This document shows, one piece after another, positions 10,260 through 20,931 of a stretch of 64,000 bases of DNA (the first letter of the stretch is position 1; each line of letters starts with the position of its first letter). Source of the stretch: Gnetum montanum (lineage: Eukaryota; Streptophyta; Gnetopsida; Gnetales; Gnetaceae); assembly GCA_015680685.1 (NCBI GenBank), contig MNCI01020249.1, positions 187,558-251,557 of the forward strand, in the 5' to 3' direction. The notes below the pieces were generated by a model. That model had not been told where the DNA came from, ran no database searches, and was given only the letters and a program-made list of their open reading frames with translations. A program made the translations under genes and the position numbers.

Positions 10260-11565
10260 GAAATGAAGACAGCTATGGAGGTGATGCTGATGGTTGAGCC
10301 CAGTTCTAATGCTTTTTGGGCCAAGCTGGCATTGTGGAAGCTAGTGCAATGGGCCAGTTGGGTGGACCTTCTCCCTTGAATGCAAGAAGATGTGGATTTG
10401 GCATATGAAGGCTTTTTTACGAATTAGATGGGTAATGTCACTCAATTTAAGGGGGTGCATATCACTTTGATTGTGGAGTCAATGGCGATGTTGTTGGGCC
10501 TACCTTTGGACAGAGAGGTCATCCCCACGCGTGGGAGGTGGTTACAAGACATCACGGACTTTTTCTCTAGGCACATTCCCAAGACAATGAGTGGTCAAGT
10601 GTTGCAATCAATGTTGCCTACCCTATGGCAAGACGTTGCAGAACTAACTGAACGATTCTTCATCCAATCAGGTAATGTTTCCAAGCTAATGAGGTTCCAC
10701 TTCACCTTCATGTGATGTTTATGGGGGGATTTGCAAGTCAACTTACCAAATTTTTTCCTTGACACCTTAAGAAGACAACAGCGGGACCGGCACTGTAATC
10801 TAATCTTAGCGCTATGGCAAGCAGTGGTTGCAGGGGCTTCCTTAGCACAAGGTGGGGCAGCAGGAGCTTCCTCTTCGGAGGGTGGGGCTCCGACGCACAG
10901 GGTGTATGTGTGAAAGCAAACGAGATGTCAAACGAGATGTCTAGGGCTAGTGATCGTGGAGATCTCTAGCAAATTAGAAGGCCATGAGTTTGGGGGGGTG
11001 GTGGGGGATACATTGGACAGTGGGCCCCCATCCCAAGAGCTTGGTGTGATTGGGGTGGAGGATCTGGCCAGGGGTGATGTTGGGGGGGCAACCCCAACCT
11101 CCAAGTCAAGATCCTGCTAATATGGAAGCCCTTGTGGCAACGCTGAGTGCACGACAAGCAAAAGAGGCCAATTGGCAAAGGCAATAGGATGACCGCGAAG
11201 CAAAGCTTCAAGGCCAACTGGAGGAAGTGGTGTGGTGGAGGGCCTCTTTCAAGGAAGAGGTGGAGGCAATGGTCAACCAAGCTAGACTAGAAGAATCGGA
11301 AAGATGGCAGGCGGTGTTGGCCGAGCACAAGACAAACTTCCTGCACTAGAGGGAGGAGGACAAGCACCGGTGGCAGGAGCAAGAGTAGGAGGAGCAACAT
11401 AGGCAATATTTGGCTAAGACAGTGGCCAAGGAAGCCCTAAAATGGGAGTTGTGAAAACATCTACAAGTGGAACACCAAGAGGAGGCTCGCCTACAAGAAC
11501 TCCGAGAACAAGAGGAATAGGAGCATCATGCACGTGAGGAGCAAGAGCAGGCCAAGTGTTGCAAC
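10260..11565 (+). pseudogene. Antisense extra ORF relic of Tat-like element
   Basis: Plus-strand coding remains opposite in strand to the neighbouring pol (13.3-16.9 kb). Frames read FWAKLALWKLVQWASWVDLL, GVHITLIVESMAMLLGLPLD, a segment ending PNFFLDTLRRQQRD and then a long charged, probably coiled-coil region (11220-11530) rich in E, Q and R. Stops and frameshifts interrupt it. Plant Tat-lineage gypsy elements often carry an extra ORF, sometimes antisense, between integrase and the 3' LTR; the position fits. The function of such ORFs is not established. Assignment is by position and composition. Confidence 0.55.
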
Positions 11566-11569
11566 TGAA

Positions 11570-13320
11570 AACCTCAGTCACTGGGAAAAATCAAGGACCC
11601 TTAGTGCAACAGTTCCTCAACCCACAAATCCCCAGGGCCTCCACAAGAAAAAGAATGGGATTCGGGGCACCTTGGCCAGTCCAGCAAATCAACAAAGGAC
11701 TTACGAAATGCAAAGCATGGTAATAAAACGAAATGGAATGTAAAACTAATAGCAGATCTAAAATGATGTACAAATAATAAACAAATATATTTCGTACACA
11801 AAACCCAAAACTTAAAACTTTATTGAGAAAGAATAAAGTGTAAGTTAGAGAAATGTGTACAAATGGTGCCTAGATGAGCAAAAATAGGGTTCACTTATGC
11901 AGAAGTTCAAAACCCATTGAAGCCAATGTGATCTACTTCATGATCCAGATGCTAAGCCACTCATGATGCTATCAAACCTCCTCTTCTGCAACCTTAGATC
12001 TATAAGTTGGGTCATTGCTAGGGCAATGAGAAAACTGAGAAATTTGGCTACCAAATTGCTTCACGCTGGGGATTGGTAGCCCCAAAAATGCAGTTTGAAA
12101 CCAAAAGTTCACAAGTCTCAAGGCTATAATGCTTCCACACTGGGGTTTAAGGGAATGCAAGTATGGGAACTTGCAAGAGCTCTTGCATGCCTGAGAATGC
12201 CCCAAGTGTGGAATTATGAACAATTTTGTGTATGCCAATAGTTGCTGAACTATGTAAAATTGCTTAACAGTGTAAAGTGTTGAACCTTGTCAAATTGTGG
12301 AACCTGTAAATGGTGTTTGAGGTTGTCTTTTATAGGTTCTTTGGGCCATGAATGGGGCTGCAAAATGGTTGTAAATTGGTTGCCAAATTTAGGTGAAATG
12401 GGTACCCAAATTTGGGGGGTTACTATACATAGTAAGTGCTTCCCCCATGGACATTATGTTTACTATAAATAGTAACCGGGGCACACCTTCCATGTTGGCG
12501 ATGAATCTTCCACGCTAATCTCTCCACGATGCTTGCTAAAGTGGCTAGTCAACATTGAAGTGCATGAAGTGTTGAAATCTGGCCATTGTGGCTTTCACAG
12601 TGGGGGATGCAATTTTCAATGCTAGAGTGAAGACTCCACGTTGGGGGAAAACATCCACACTAAGTGGGGAAAGTTTCTAGGCTATGCATGTGGTCTCCGC
12701 GTTGAAGGGGGAAAGTTTCCAAAAACCCTCATCCTTCCATGCTAGGGGTAGGTGAGATTTGCCCCCTTGCATGTGCTTCCAGCGTAGAAAAGTGTATACC
12801 CCCCATAAAACCCATGAAATTGCCTTTTGCACCCNNNNNCTCTCGACGCCCGCCCCAAGGCAACTCACCAAAAGCCCAAATATAGATAGTAGGAGACCTT
12901 TTTCACTTGGGGAATGAGGCTTGGACCACTTATAAGGCATTTTTCAGCCCCAAGAGTATAAAGTATGTGAAATTGTCCATTATGGGTTACAATGTTCAAA
13001 TTTACAATGAAGTTTTGCCTTGGGTTTCATGGGGTGAAAGCTACATGATGAAGATTGGCTATAACATGCAAATTTTTGTGGTGTTTCAATGGCCCCTCTT
13101 TGTTGGTGCCTAGAGGATTCACCCAAGAGGCACCAACAAAGAATACAAAACACCATTGCATATTATAATGCTACAATGCATACAAGTCACATGAGAATCA
13201 AGCTATCTAAGTCACCAAAGTTGCTAGTTTAAGGCCATGGTACCAATTTAAGCCCCTGGCAAGCCATGTTATCAATTTAAGATTGTAGCGGATTGTTCAA
13301 AGCAAGCTCACTTGTTGACA
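11570..13320. other. Non-coding spacer of Tat-like element with CCACGCTGGGG-type motifs
   Basis: No recognised coding sequence is seen. Short motifs of the type TCCACGTTGGGG and TTCCACACTGGGG recur at 12060-12150 and 12490-12780. The same motif type dominates 17.5-20.5 kb. The window has a 5-N gap at 12835-12839. Repeat units of the GCTAGTTTAAGGCCATGG type lie at 13225-13290. Confidence 0.5.
13097..13142. repeat. Perfect 15-bp inverted repeat, 16-nt loop
   Basis: TCTTTGTTGGTGCCT (13097-13111) and AGGCACCAACAAAGA (13128-13142) are exact reverse complements. The hairpin lies about 190 bp beyond the integrase stop in the Tat-like element and could fold in its transcript. Confidence 0.85.
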
Positions 13321-13328
13321 ATTGTCGA

Positions 13329-14300
13329 CTATATGTAGTACGGCTTGAGATAGGAATGATTAACCAAATTGGCCAACTCATTCCCATCCATGTCGGCTAT
13401 TCTGAATGCTCTGTTCCCATAGGCTCTGGTGACAAGGAAGGGCCCTTCCCAATTGGCTGAGAATTTGTCCGCATGCTCATGGATGGCCTTGAGAACTAGG
13501 TCCCCCTCCTTGACCTTGCGCATGGTCAAGTCATGGCGATGTTGCCACTTCTGCCTCTCTTGATAGTGCTCAATTTGAGCAAGCACTTGTATACACCGCT
13601 CCTCCATCAAATCTAGGGCTGCCATCCGCAACTCCTTGTTCTTCTCGTTGTTAATGAAATCGGTCAAAGCTACTCAGAGTGATGGCACCTACAATTCAAG
13701 AGGTAAAACAACTTCAAAACCATAAACAAGGCTATAACAGGTCATGCCAGTTGTCGTGCGATAGGTTGTTCTATATGCCCATAGCACATGGACAAGCCAC
13801 TCATGCCACTTGCACTTCTTGTTGTTGAGCATCTTCTTGAGCAAGTTGATGATGGCCTTGTTGCTTGCTTATGCTTGCCCATTGGCTTGAGGGTAGTAAG
13901 GTGACAAGAAAGAATGCTTAATGCCTAGGTTGTGATAAAAATCCTTGGTTTCTTGGCTACTAAACTGGGGTCCATTGTCTATAACTATGGTCATGGGTAT
14001 GCCAAATGAGATACAATGTTGTCTAGGATAAATTTGCAAACTTGTTCAGACGTGGCCTTCCTTAAGGGAATAGCCTCAACCCACTTGGTAAAATATTCGA
14101 TTATGGTGATGATGAAGCTATGTCTTGCGAAAGACTTAGGTGTTATAGGTCCAATGATATCTGACCCCCCTTGTTGAAACGACCATGTTATTTGAGTGGT
14201 ATGTAGCTCAATTGGTGACACATGTATCAGGTTGCAATATCGTTGACATGTGTCACACTGCTTAACCTTCTACAGACAGTCATTTTCCATATGGGGGCCA
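13329..14300 (-). pseudogene. Integrase of Tat-like gypsy element
   Basis: The minus strand carries a zinc-finger remnant (CDTCQRY near 14240), a core domain (DIIGPITPKSFARHSF, then EYFTKWVEAIPL), the second acidic motif DNGPQFSS (about 13960) and a C-terminal region ending NHSYLKPYYI. The expected third catalytic Glu after NGQA is a TAA stop. Frameshifts separate the core from the C-terminal frame at 13329-13667. In intact relatives this enzyme inserts element cDNA; here it is inactive. Confidence 0.85.
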
Positions 14301-14390
14301 ATAGTAGCCTAACCATCTAATCTTAGCGGCCATAGCTCTCAATCCTATATGTCCTCCAAAAACACCCTCGTGAACCTCCTCCAGGACTGT

Positions 14391-14530
14391 TCTGGCTTCA
14401 GTTTTACCTAAACACTTTAGGAGTATGTCATCATAGGATTGTCAACATAATGTGTTANATTCTGGCTTCAGTTTTACCTAAACACTTTAGGAGTATGTCA
14501 TCGTAGGATTGTCAACATAATGTGTTATCA
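14391..14530. repeat. 70-bp duplication across a single N
   Basis: The unit beginning TCTGGCTTCAGTTTTACC at 14391 repeats at 14461 with one clear difference (CATCATAGG versus CATCGTAGG). A single N sits at 14458, at the end of the first copy. This pattern suggests an unresolved overlap in the assembly rather than a biological duplication. Confidence 0.75.
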
Positions 14531-14559
14531 CCTACAATGACATACTGCTTCGATCGCTT

Positions 14560-15633
14560 GTGTACAACATCCTTTTGAGCGATAGTCAAGCCTTATGAGG
14601 ATTCGCCATGCATAAGGTAAAATTTGATATCGTCAAACCACTCCTTGGGAGGAGCAATATGAACAATGGCCACAAAGGTATCCTCAGTGTTTTATGTGAT
14701 GGGAGTAGCACAATCCATGGTTAAGGTGGGCAACTTGCTAAACACATCTGGCATCACACTAAGGGCTAATGTTGCAATTGCATCAACTATGGCATTTTCA
14801 TTTCAAGGTATGTGTTGAATATCAACGTCTATGAATTGTTGTAGCAACCGCTTCCCTAGATCACAATAAGGTTGTAAGTGCTTAGTTTTGCATGCATAGA
14901 CTTCGGTTACTTGGTTAACCACAAGTTGTGAATCACCCTTGATGACAAGATGTCTAATTCCTAGGTCACAAGCTACCATCATCCCTCTTATCAAACCCTC
15001 ATACTCCGCTATGTTGTTGATACATGGGAACCCAAAACGATAGGCAAAGGATCGAATCTCACTAGATGGGAATGTTATGATGGCAGCAACACTGGCCCCA
15101 GGGGCAGTTGAAGCTCCATCAAAGTTCATGACTGCCTCATAACCCTCGGGCACTTGGCTAACTGCATTAATGTGTTTATCAAGGAATTCAGGATCTATGG
15201 CTGCTTGGTCATCAACAAGTGAAACTGTGAGTTGTACGGCTATAGCTTGACCTTTTGTTGAGGATTGAGAGACGTAATGGAGGTCAAACTCCACGGTTAT
15301 GGCTTTCCATTGGGCTATACAACCACTTTCGTAGATGTTGGTCGTTATGGCTCTAAGTATGTTATCCTTGCAAATCACGTTGACCTGGCTTCTGAAGAGG
15401 TAGTGTCTCCATTTCTTCAAAGAGAAGACTAGTGCTAGACAATACTTCTCCACTTCAGTGTATCAAGTCTCGTGGCCAACTAACGCGTGGCTAAGGTAGT
15501 ATACGGGCATTTCTGCTCCATCATCATGTTTATGATAGAGTAGAGAGGCAATGGATGTATCAGAGATGGCAAGATAAATGTAAAATGGTTCACTCTCTTG
15601 CAGAGGATAGACTGTCAGCAATTGTGTTAATTC
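14560..15633 (-). pseudogene. RNase H and additional RNase H domain, Tat-like element
   Basis: The first domain reads EKYCLALVFSLKKWRHYLF, as in the RT-linked RNase H. A second RNase H follows with MNFDGAS, NNIAEYEGLIRGMMVACDLG and IKGDSQLVVNQV, which supply the D, E and D positions typical of the extra (archaeal-type) RNase H. Such dual RNase H architecture is characteristic of the Tat/Ogre lineage of plant Ty3/gypsy elements. The main open frame is 14803-15453. It ends in a stop after HIP, and coding-like sequence continues to about 14560. Confidence 0.85.
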
Positions 15634-16893
15634 TCACTTAAGATTTTCAACGGCCTCTTGGCATTGAGCCATCCACTCATAGTGAGCTCCTTTCTTAAGC
15701 AAGTGTTGCATGGACTGTAACTTATCTGTAAGCCTAGCAATAAACCTATGAATAAACTGTAATATGCCTTTTAATCCCAAAAGCTCTTTAAGGTTGATAG
15801 GCGCTATTAATTTGAATATGGCCTTAACCTTATCAGGATCAACGTGTATCCCTACTTCAGAGACTACAAAGCCAAGCATCCTTCCGGTCTTGACACTGAA
15901 GACACATTTCTTAGGATTGAGCCTAAGCTCATACTTGAGGCATCGTTTAAGCACAAGGTCTAGGTCATTAGCATGGCCATTGGCCATCTTGGATTTAAAG
16001 ACTATGTCATCTATGTAATCATTAGGCAAACCCAGCATGTAATTGGTGAATATGTAGGTCATGGCTCATTGATAGGTTGCTCTAGCATTCTTAAGCCCAA
16101 AAGGCATCATAGTATAGCAAAAGGTGCCCCATGGGGTTATAAAGGTCGTGCTAAGTTGGTGCTCTGGGTTGATCCTAATTTTGTTATATCCCAAGAATCT
16201 ATCCATAAAGGACAACAAGGCATGTCGGATTGTAGTATCAATAAGTTGATCAATACTGAGCAAAGGGAAGTCATCCTTGATAGTCGCTTTATTTAGGTCT
16301 TGAAAATTGATGCAAATACGAATGCTCCCATTTTTCTTAGGAACTACCAGTATGTTGGATACCCATTCTACGTGGTTGATAGTCCTAATGAAACTAGCTT
16401 GGTAGAGCTTTGATATTTCATCAACAACTGCTAAGGCCAAATCAGGTCTGATTTTGCACACCTTGTGCTTAATTGGTCTAATGCTAGAGTCTAGTGTGAT
16501 GTTGTGTTGGACTAGACATGGGTCTAGGACTGGCATATCTTCATATGACCAGGCAAATGCCTTAATGTTGCTTTGTAAGACCTTGGCAATGTCTTGAGCA
16601 CATTGAGGCTCCAATGAGGAACTTAGTTTAAGGGTTTTCTCTTCACTACTATGTGTTGTGCCAGGAACCTCAACTAAAGAGTTTTCGATTATGGCTCCTA
16701 CTTCTTAGTTAAGGGTTTTGACTAGGTTTTCAGGCCATTCTAGAGGTTTCCCTATTAAGGCTATGTGGTCTACAAGACTCTCAGGCTCAAGATCTAGGCA
16801 ATTAGGGTCAATACACCGTTCAACATCATTGTGATGTCCATGTAAACACAAAGGCAAACTGATTTGCTACCAGGTGCTAACTTGATCCTGCAT
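15634..16893 (-). pseudogene. Reverse transcriptase of Tat-like gypsy element
   Basis: The minus strand reads SNILVVPKKNGSIRICINFQ, TPWGTFCYTMMPFGLKNA and the catalytic motif YIDD, followed by GFVVSEVGIHVDPDKV. The enzyme copied element RNA into DNA. A TGA interrupts it between ATYQ and AMTY (16063-16065), a position normally Arg, consistent with CGA decay. Upstream sequence to 16893 is coding-like (HHNDVERCIDPNC) and begins just after a splice-acceptor-like TTGACATGCAG, reminiscent of the intron that separates gag-pro from pol in Ogre elements. Confidence 0.88.
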
Positions 16894-17127
16894 GTCAACC
16901 AAAAGCATATTAAGTGGCACCTGGGTAAAAGTGAATAAATAATGCTAAAATTCTATAAAATTATGCAAACACATGCAAATCTAATGCAATCGGGACCATC
17001 CAAGGTCATTAATGAGGTAAGGGCAATTCGACAAAGTGCAATAAAGGCCAACAAAGGTCAAGTAAAGGTCAAACCAAGGGAAACATAAGATATAAGGCAA
17101 CAAATGGTCAACAAAGGCCACAATTTT

Positions 17128-17490
17128 GCTAGTTTAGGCCTTAGCAAGCCATGATGCCGGTTTAGAGTCTTGGTGGATCATGATGCCAATTTAACGCCTT
17201 AGCGGGCCATGGTCATATGGTGTCAAATGGTGGTCAGGGAAGGTCAAACCCCACTATTTGATACCATTTAAAGGCTAAACAAAGGCAAATAAAGCTATAA
17301 CAAAGCAAATAAAGAACACATAAGGTTGTATAAAGGCCATAACAGGTCAACAAGGCAACATAAGTTCAAAAACAAACCAAAACATTATGCAATAAGGTAA
17401 AAATCAAACAAAACATGCTATATATGGTAAAATTTGACAAATATAGGTTAAAAATGGTTAGGTTTTGCCAGTTTTAGGCCTTAGCGGGCC
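17128..17490. repeat. GCTAGTTTAAGGCC-type repeats, copy set 2
   Basis: Units such as TTTGCTAGTTTAGGCCTTAG and ATGCCAATTTAACGCCTTAG recur here, matching sets at 13225-13290 and 25805-26065. They flank the pol and gag-pro blocks of the Tat-like element. Confidence 0.7.
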
Positions 17491-20400
17491 ATGTTTTAAG
17501 GCTACAAGGCTATTACGTGAGTTCAAGCATCAATTAGGGCTATTTCCGAGTTGTTTGGACCCAAAAATCAAGTGTTTTGAGGCTTCCACACTAGGCTCAG
17601 CATGGAAACAAGGACCCTTAGTGTGGAAACCAAGGAAAATAGGTTTTGGGGTGCTCAGAGGTCCAAAATTGAGGTTTCGAAACCTTCCCAAGGCAATGCA
17701 GGGTCAGATCCATCAAAATTGGGCACTTCGGAGGTCTGTAAAGGCCAAAAGGCAGGTTCTTGACCCTTCCCCCCTGTTTCCATGTTGGCCAACATGGAAG
17801 AAAGGGGGGCTCAATGTGGAAAACCAAAATTCAAGCCAAAATGGAGTCAAACATGGTCAAATAAGCAGCCGGAACCTAGATCTAGAGGTTGTGCATCTCC
17901 TAGCTTCATTTTGAGGCAGTTTGAGTTGATTTTGAGTGTCAAAACATCTCAAAATGGCTTCACCCTTTTTCCACACTAAGCACACTATCCTCGACATGGA
18001 AAAATAGGGGGACACTTATTTTGTGAATTCATAGTGATTTAGGAGCACTTTGACCAAGTTTCTAGGCCCCTAGGGCTGCAGACTTTGAATCTACAACTTT
18101 CTGGCTAATTTTGAGCACGTTTGAAGGCTATTTAAGGGCACTTAAGACCTTCCCCCCTGTTTCCACGCTAGGGAAGTTACTCCAGCGTGGAAGGATGGGG
18201 GGGAATGGGTTTTGGAGGTTGAAATGAGGTCAGACAAGCAAAATCTTGAGGCTATGAGGTCCTGGGCTTCTTCAGCATAGATCTTTGGCTTCTAGGAGTG
18301 TCATATTGCAACCAAAAGTGGAAAAGTAGTTTTCCCCCCTTGTTTCCACACTAGGAAAGTTACTCCAGCGTGGAAGAAGCAAGAATCCTAGATCTAGGCC
18401 AATTCAGGTCACAATCAACCATGCATGTTACCNCTAGGGATGGAGAGCTCAATGTGGAAAACTAGGGGGAACCATTTTTTGGCCACCTAGGATCAATCTT
18501 GTAAAGTTTAAGGGCTTCAATGGCTCTAGGGTTCTGCAGTGCATGAAAGGTCATCTACTGTCATTCTAAGGCATTTAGGAGCCCCAAACAAGTCTCCCCT
18601 TGAGTTTCCACGTTGGGGACACTATCCTCATCATGGAAAAAGGGATCCCCAACATGGAAGAATCAAGCATCTCAGAACTAGACCAATTTTGACCTCAAGC
18701 GACCATGCATGTTAGCCTCCAAGGCTACCAATGTCGATGACTAGGGTTTCATGTTAAGTTTTGGCAATTTTGGGTATTTTTAAGCATTTTTTGCGCTGCC
18801 CCCTATTTTCACACTAGGACTAGGATGCTCAGTGTGGAAAACTAGGGGGAATCATTTTTTGGTCTTTTGACAACAATTTCTTGAAGTTTGAAGGCTCCAG
18901 AGGATGTCAACAAGGTCCTAGAGTGCATGCAAGTTCAGTTAATGTTGTTCTGAGGTATTTATAGACCCCAAATGAGTTGCCCCCTTAATTTCCATGCGGG
19001 GCATCATGGATGGGGAATCCCCAACATGGAAACACCATAAAACTCAGATCTAGCCCAGTTTTGACTTCAGTTGACCCTGCATATGTGCTTCTGGGGCTAC
19101 CAGGGTTCAAGACAAGGGTTTGGAGTCAAAATTGGTCAGTTTGTAGGTTTGCCAAGTGGTTTTTTGAGCTTCCCCCTCTTATTCCACATTGGGGATAGTA
19201 TGCCCAGCGTGGAAAACTGAGGAAATGTTGCTTTTTTTCCTTTTTGCATCATTTTTGATCATGCATGTAAGTCTTTGAGGTTGCTAATAACGATTATCAA
19301 TGATTGGTGTCAAAATTTCGTTGTTTTTAAGGTTGATGAGTGGTTTTTGATGTTCGCCCCCTTTTTTCACGTTGGGGCTTCCATGCTCAATGTGGAAAAT
19401 TGGGGGGAAATCCTTTTGGCCATTTGTGGTGACTTTCAGTCATGCATGTAGGCTTCTAAGGTTGCTAGTGTTGATTGCTAATACTTGACGTCAAATTTTA
19501 GTTGTTTCAAGGGTCATTAAGTAGTTTTTGAGCTTCCCCTCCTTTTTCCACACTAGGGCTTCCATGCTTAGTGTGGGAAATTGGGCTGGAATGGCTTTTT
19601 AGCTTTTATGATCAATCTGGCTATGCATAAGTGTCCACAAGGTTGCTAGTGTTGGCCATCAGTGCCTAAGGTCAAATTCTGATCATTTTGAAGGCTGTGA
19701 GGGGGTTTTTAGACTTCCCCCCTTCCATCCATGTTGAGGGTGGGAGGCTCAGCATGGAAGAGGTCTCCCCCAACCAAGAAAGTCAGATCTAGGCCAGATC
19801 AACAGTCAATCAACCATGCATGTCAACTTCCAAGGTTGCTAGTGTTGACGGTCAATGCAAGGTGTCAAGATCCATTAGTTTGGAGACCTCTAAGTGCCTC
19901 ATGCAATCTCCCCCCCTTTCTTCCATGCTGGGCATGATGGCCCCAACATGGATGAGAGGGGGATGGCAATTTTGTGCCATATTCGACCACTTTTGAAGCT
20001 TTCGGAAGCCCCAGACGGTTCCAGTAGGATCTAGGGATCATTGAGCATCAAGAAACTATTATTAAGCAATCGATTTAGATCATTTTTGGCTTCCCAACGT
20101 CTATCCATGCTGAGGGTGAAAGGCTCAACGTGGCAGAAGCCTCTCCTAGCGTGGAAAACGCCAAATCCCAGATTTTGATCGTTTTGACTAGGTTTGGTGG
20201 GGTCCTGAGGTTGGCGAAGATGCTTGGAGGGGTTCTGGGTCACGTGGGCTCATCTTGGGTGTCAAACTCAGGCCAGATGGGTGCTAGGGGGTAAGAATGG
20301 GTGTTACCCCCTTTCTTCCATGCCAAGAAATATTGCCCCAGCATGGAAACCCATGGCATCTAGCTTTGTTCATGTCTCTTCCACTTTTGGAAACCCAAGG

Positions 20401-20520
20401 TTGAAAAAGGCAAGTTTGGATTACTAAAAATAGCAAAATATTTGTAATTCTAATGATTTTGCAAAATAAGAGGCATGTTTCAACACGGGGCATAGTATCT
20501 ACAACATGGATGCATGGGGG
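17491..20520. repeat. Long degenerate tandem array with CCACGCT/AGCGTGG inverted motifs
   Basis: The region alternates pyrimidine-rich CCCCCTTTTTTCCAC boxes, a TCCACACTAGG or CCACGTTGGGG arm, a partner arm of the CTCAGTGTGGAAA type and a CCATGCATGT box. From about 19.2 to 20.0 kb the CATGCATGT box recurs every 180-190 bp (19258, 19440, 19622, 19815); before that the spacing is 280-370 bp. Each unit can form a short hairpin from its CCACNCT and AGNGTGG arms. Single N at 18433. No protein-coding frame is credible. Confidence 0.75.
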
Positions 20521-20930
20521 TTAGGGTTGCCATAAGGTTTTAAGTGTCAAATTAGAAAAAAGCTTAGCGTTGATGCCATTTTTGGTCAAGAGAGAAGGCA
20601 CAAGGTGGGGCCCACAATCCAAAAATTTAAACTTTTGAAAAATGAAGTTGTTTCCCACCAAAAACCAATGTGAACTAGGCTCCTCCCCCCTCCCCCTCCC
20701 TCTCTTTTGCACTTCAGTACACTTGTAGCTATGGTGCACTAAATTAGCAACTAGGGTTTCAAGGTGTGCGTTTAGGTTTTAGATGAATTTTATATGTCAA
20801 GTTTTGCAAGTTTTGATCACAACTATCATTCTACAACAACAGTGCATTGGAGGAGAGCTCTGGCAGAGGCTTTTGTGGCAGTAGCAACCAATTTTCAGCA
20901 TGGAAGCCTCCCATCTTAATCACAGCCAGC
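20521..20930. other. Non-coding stretch between array and antisense ORF
   Basis: No gene is recognised. A C-rich tract lies at 20681-20702 and the sequence leads into the plus-strand ORF that follows. Confidence 0.35.
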
Positions 20931-20931
20931 G

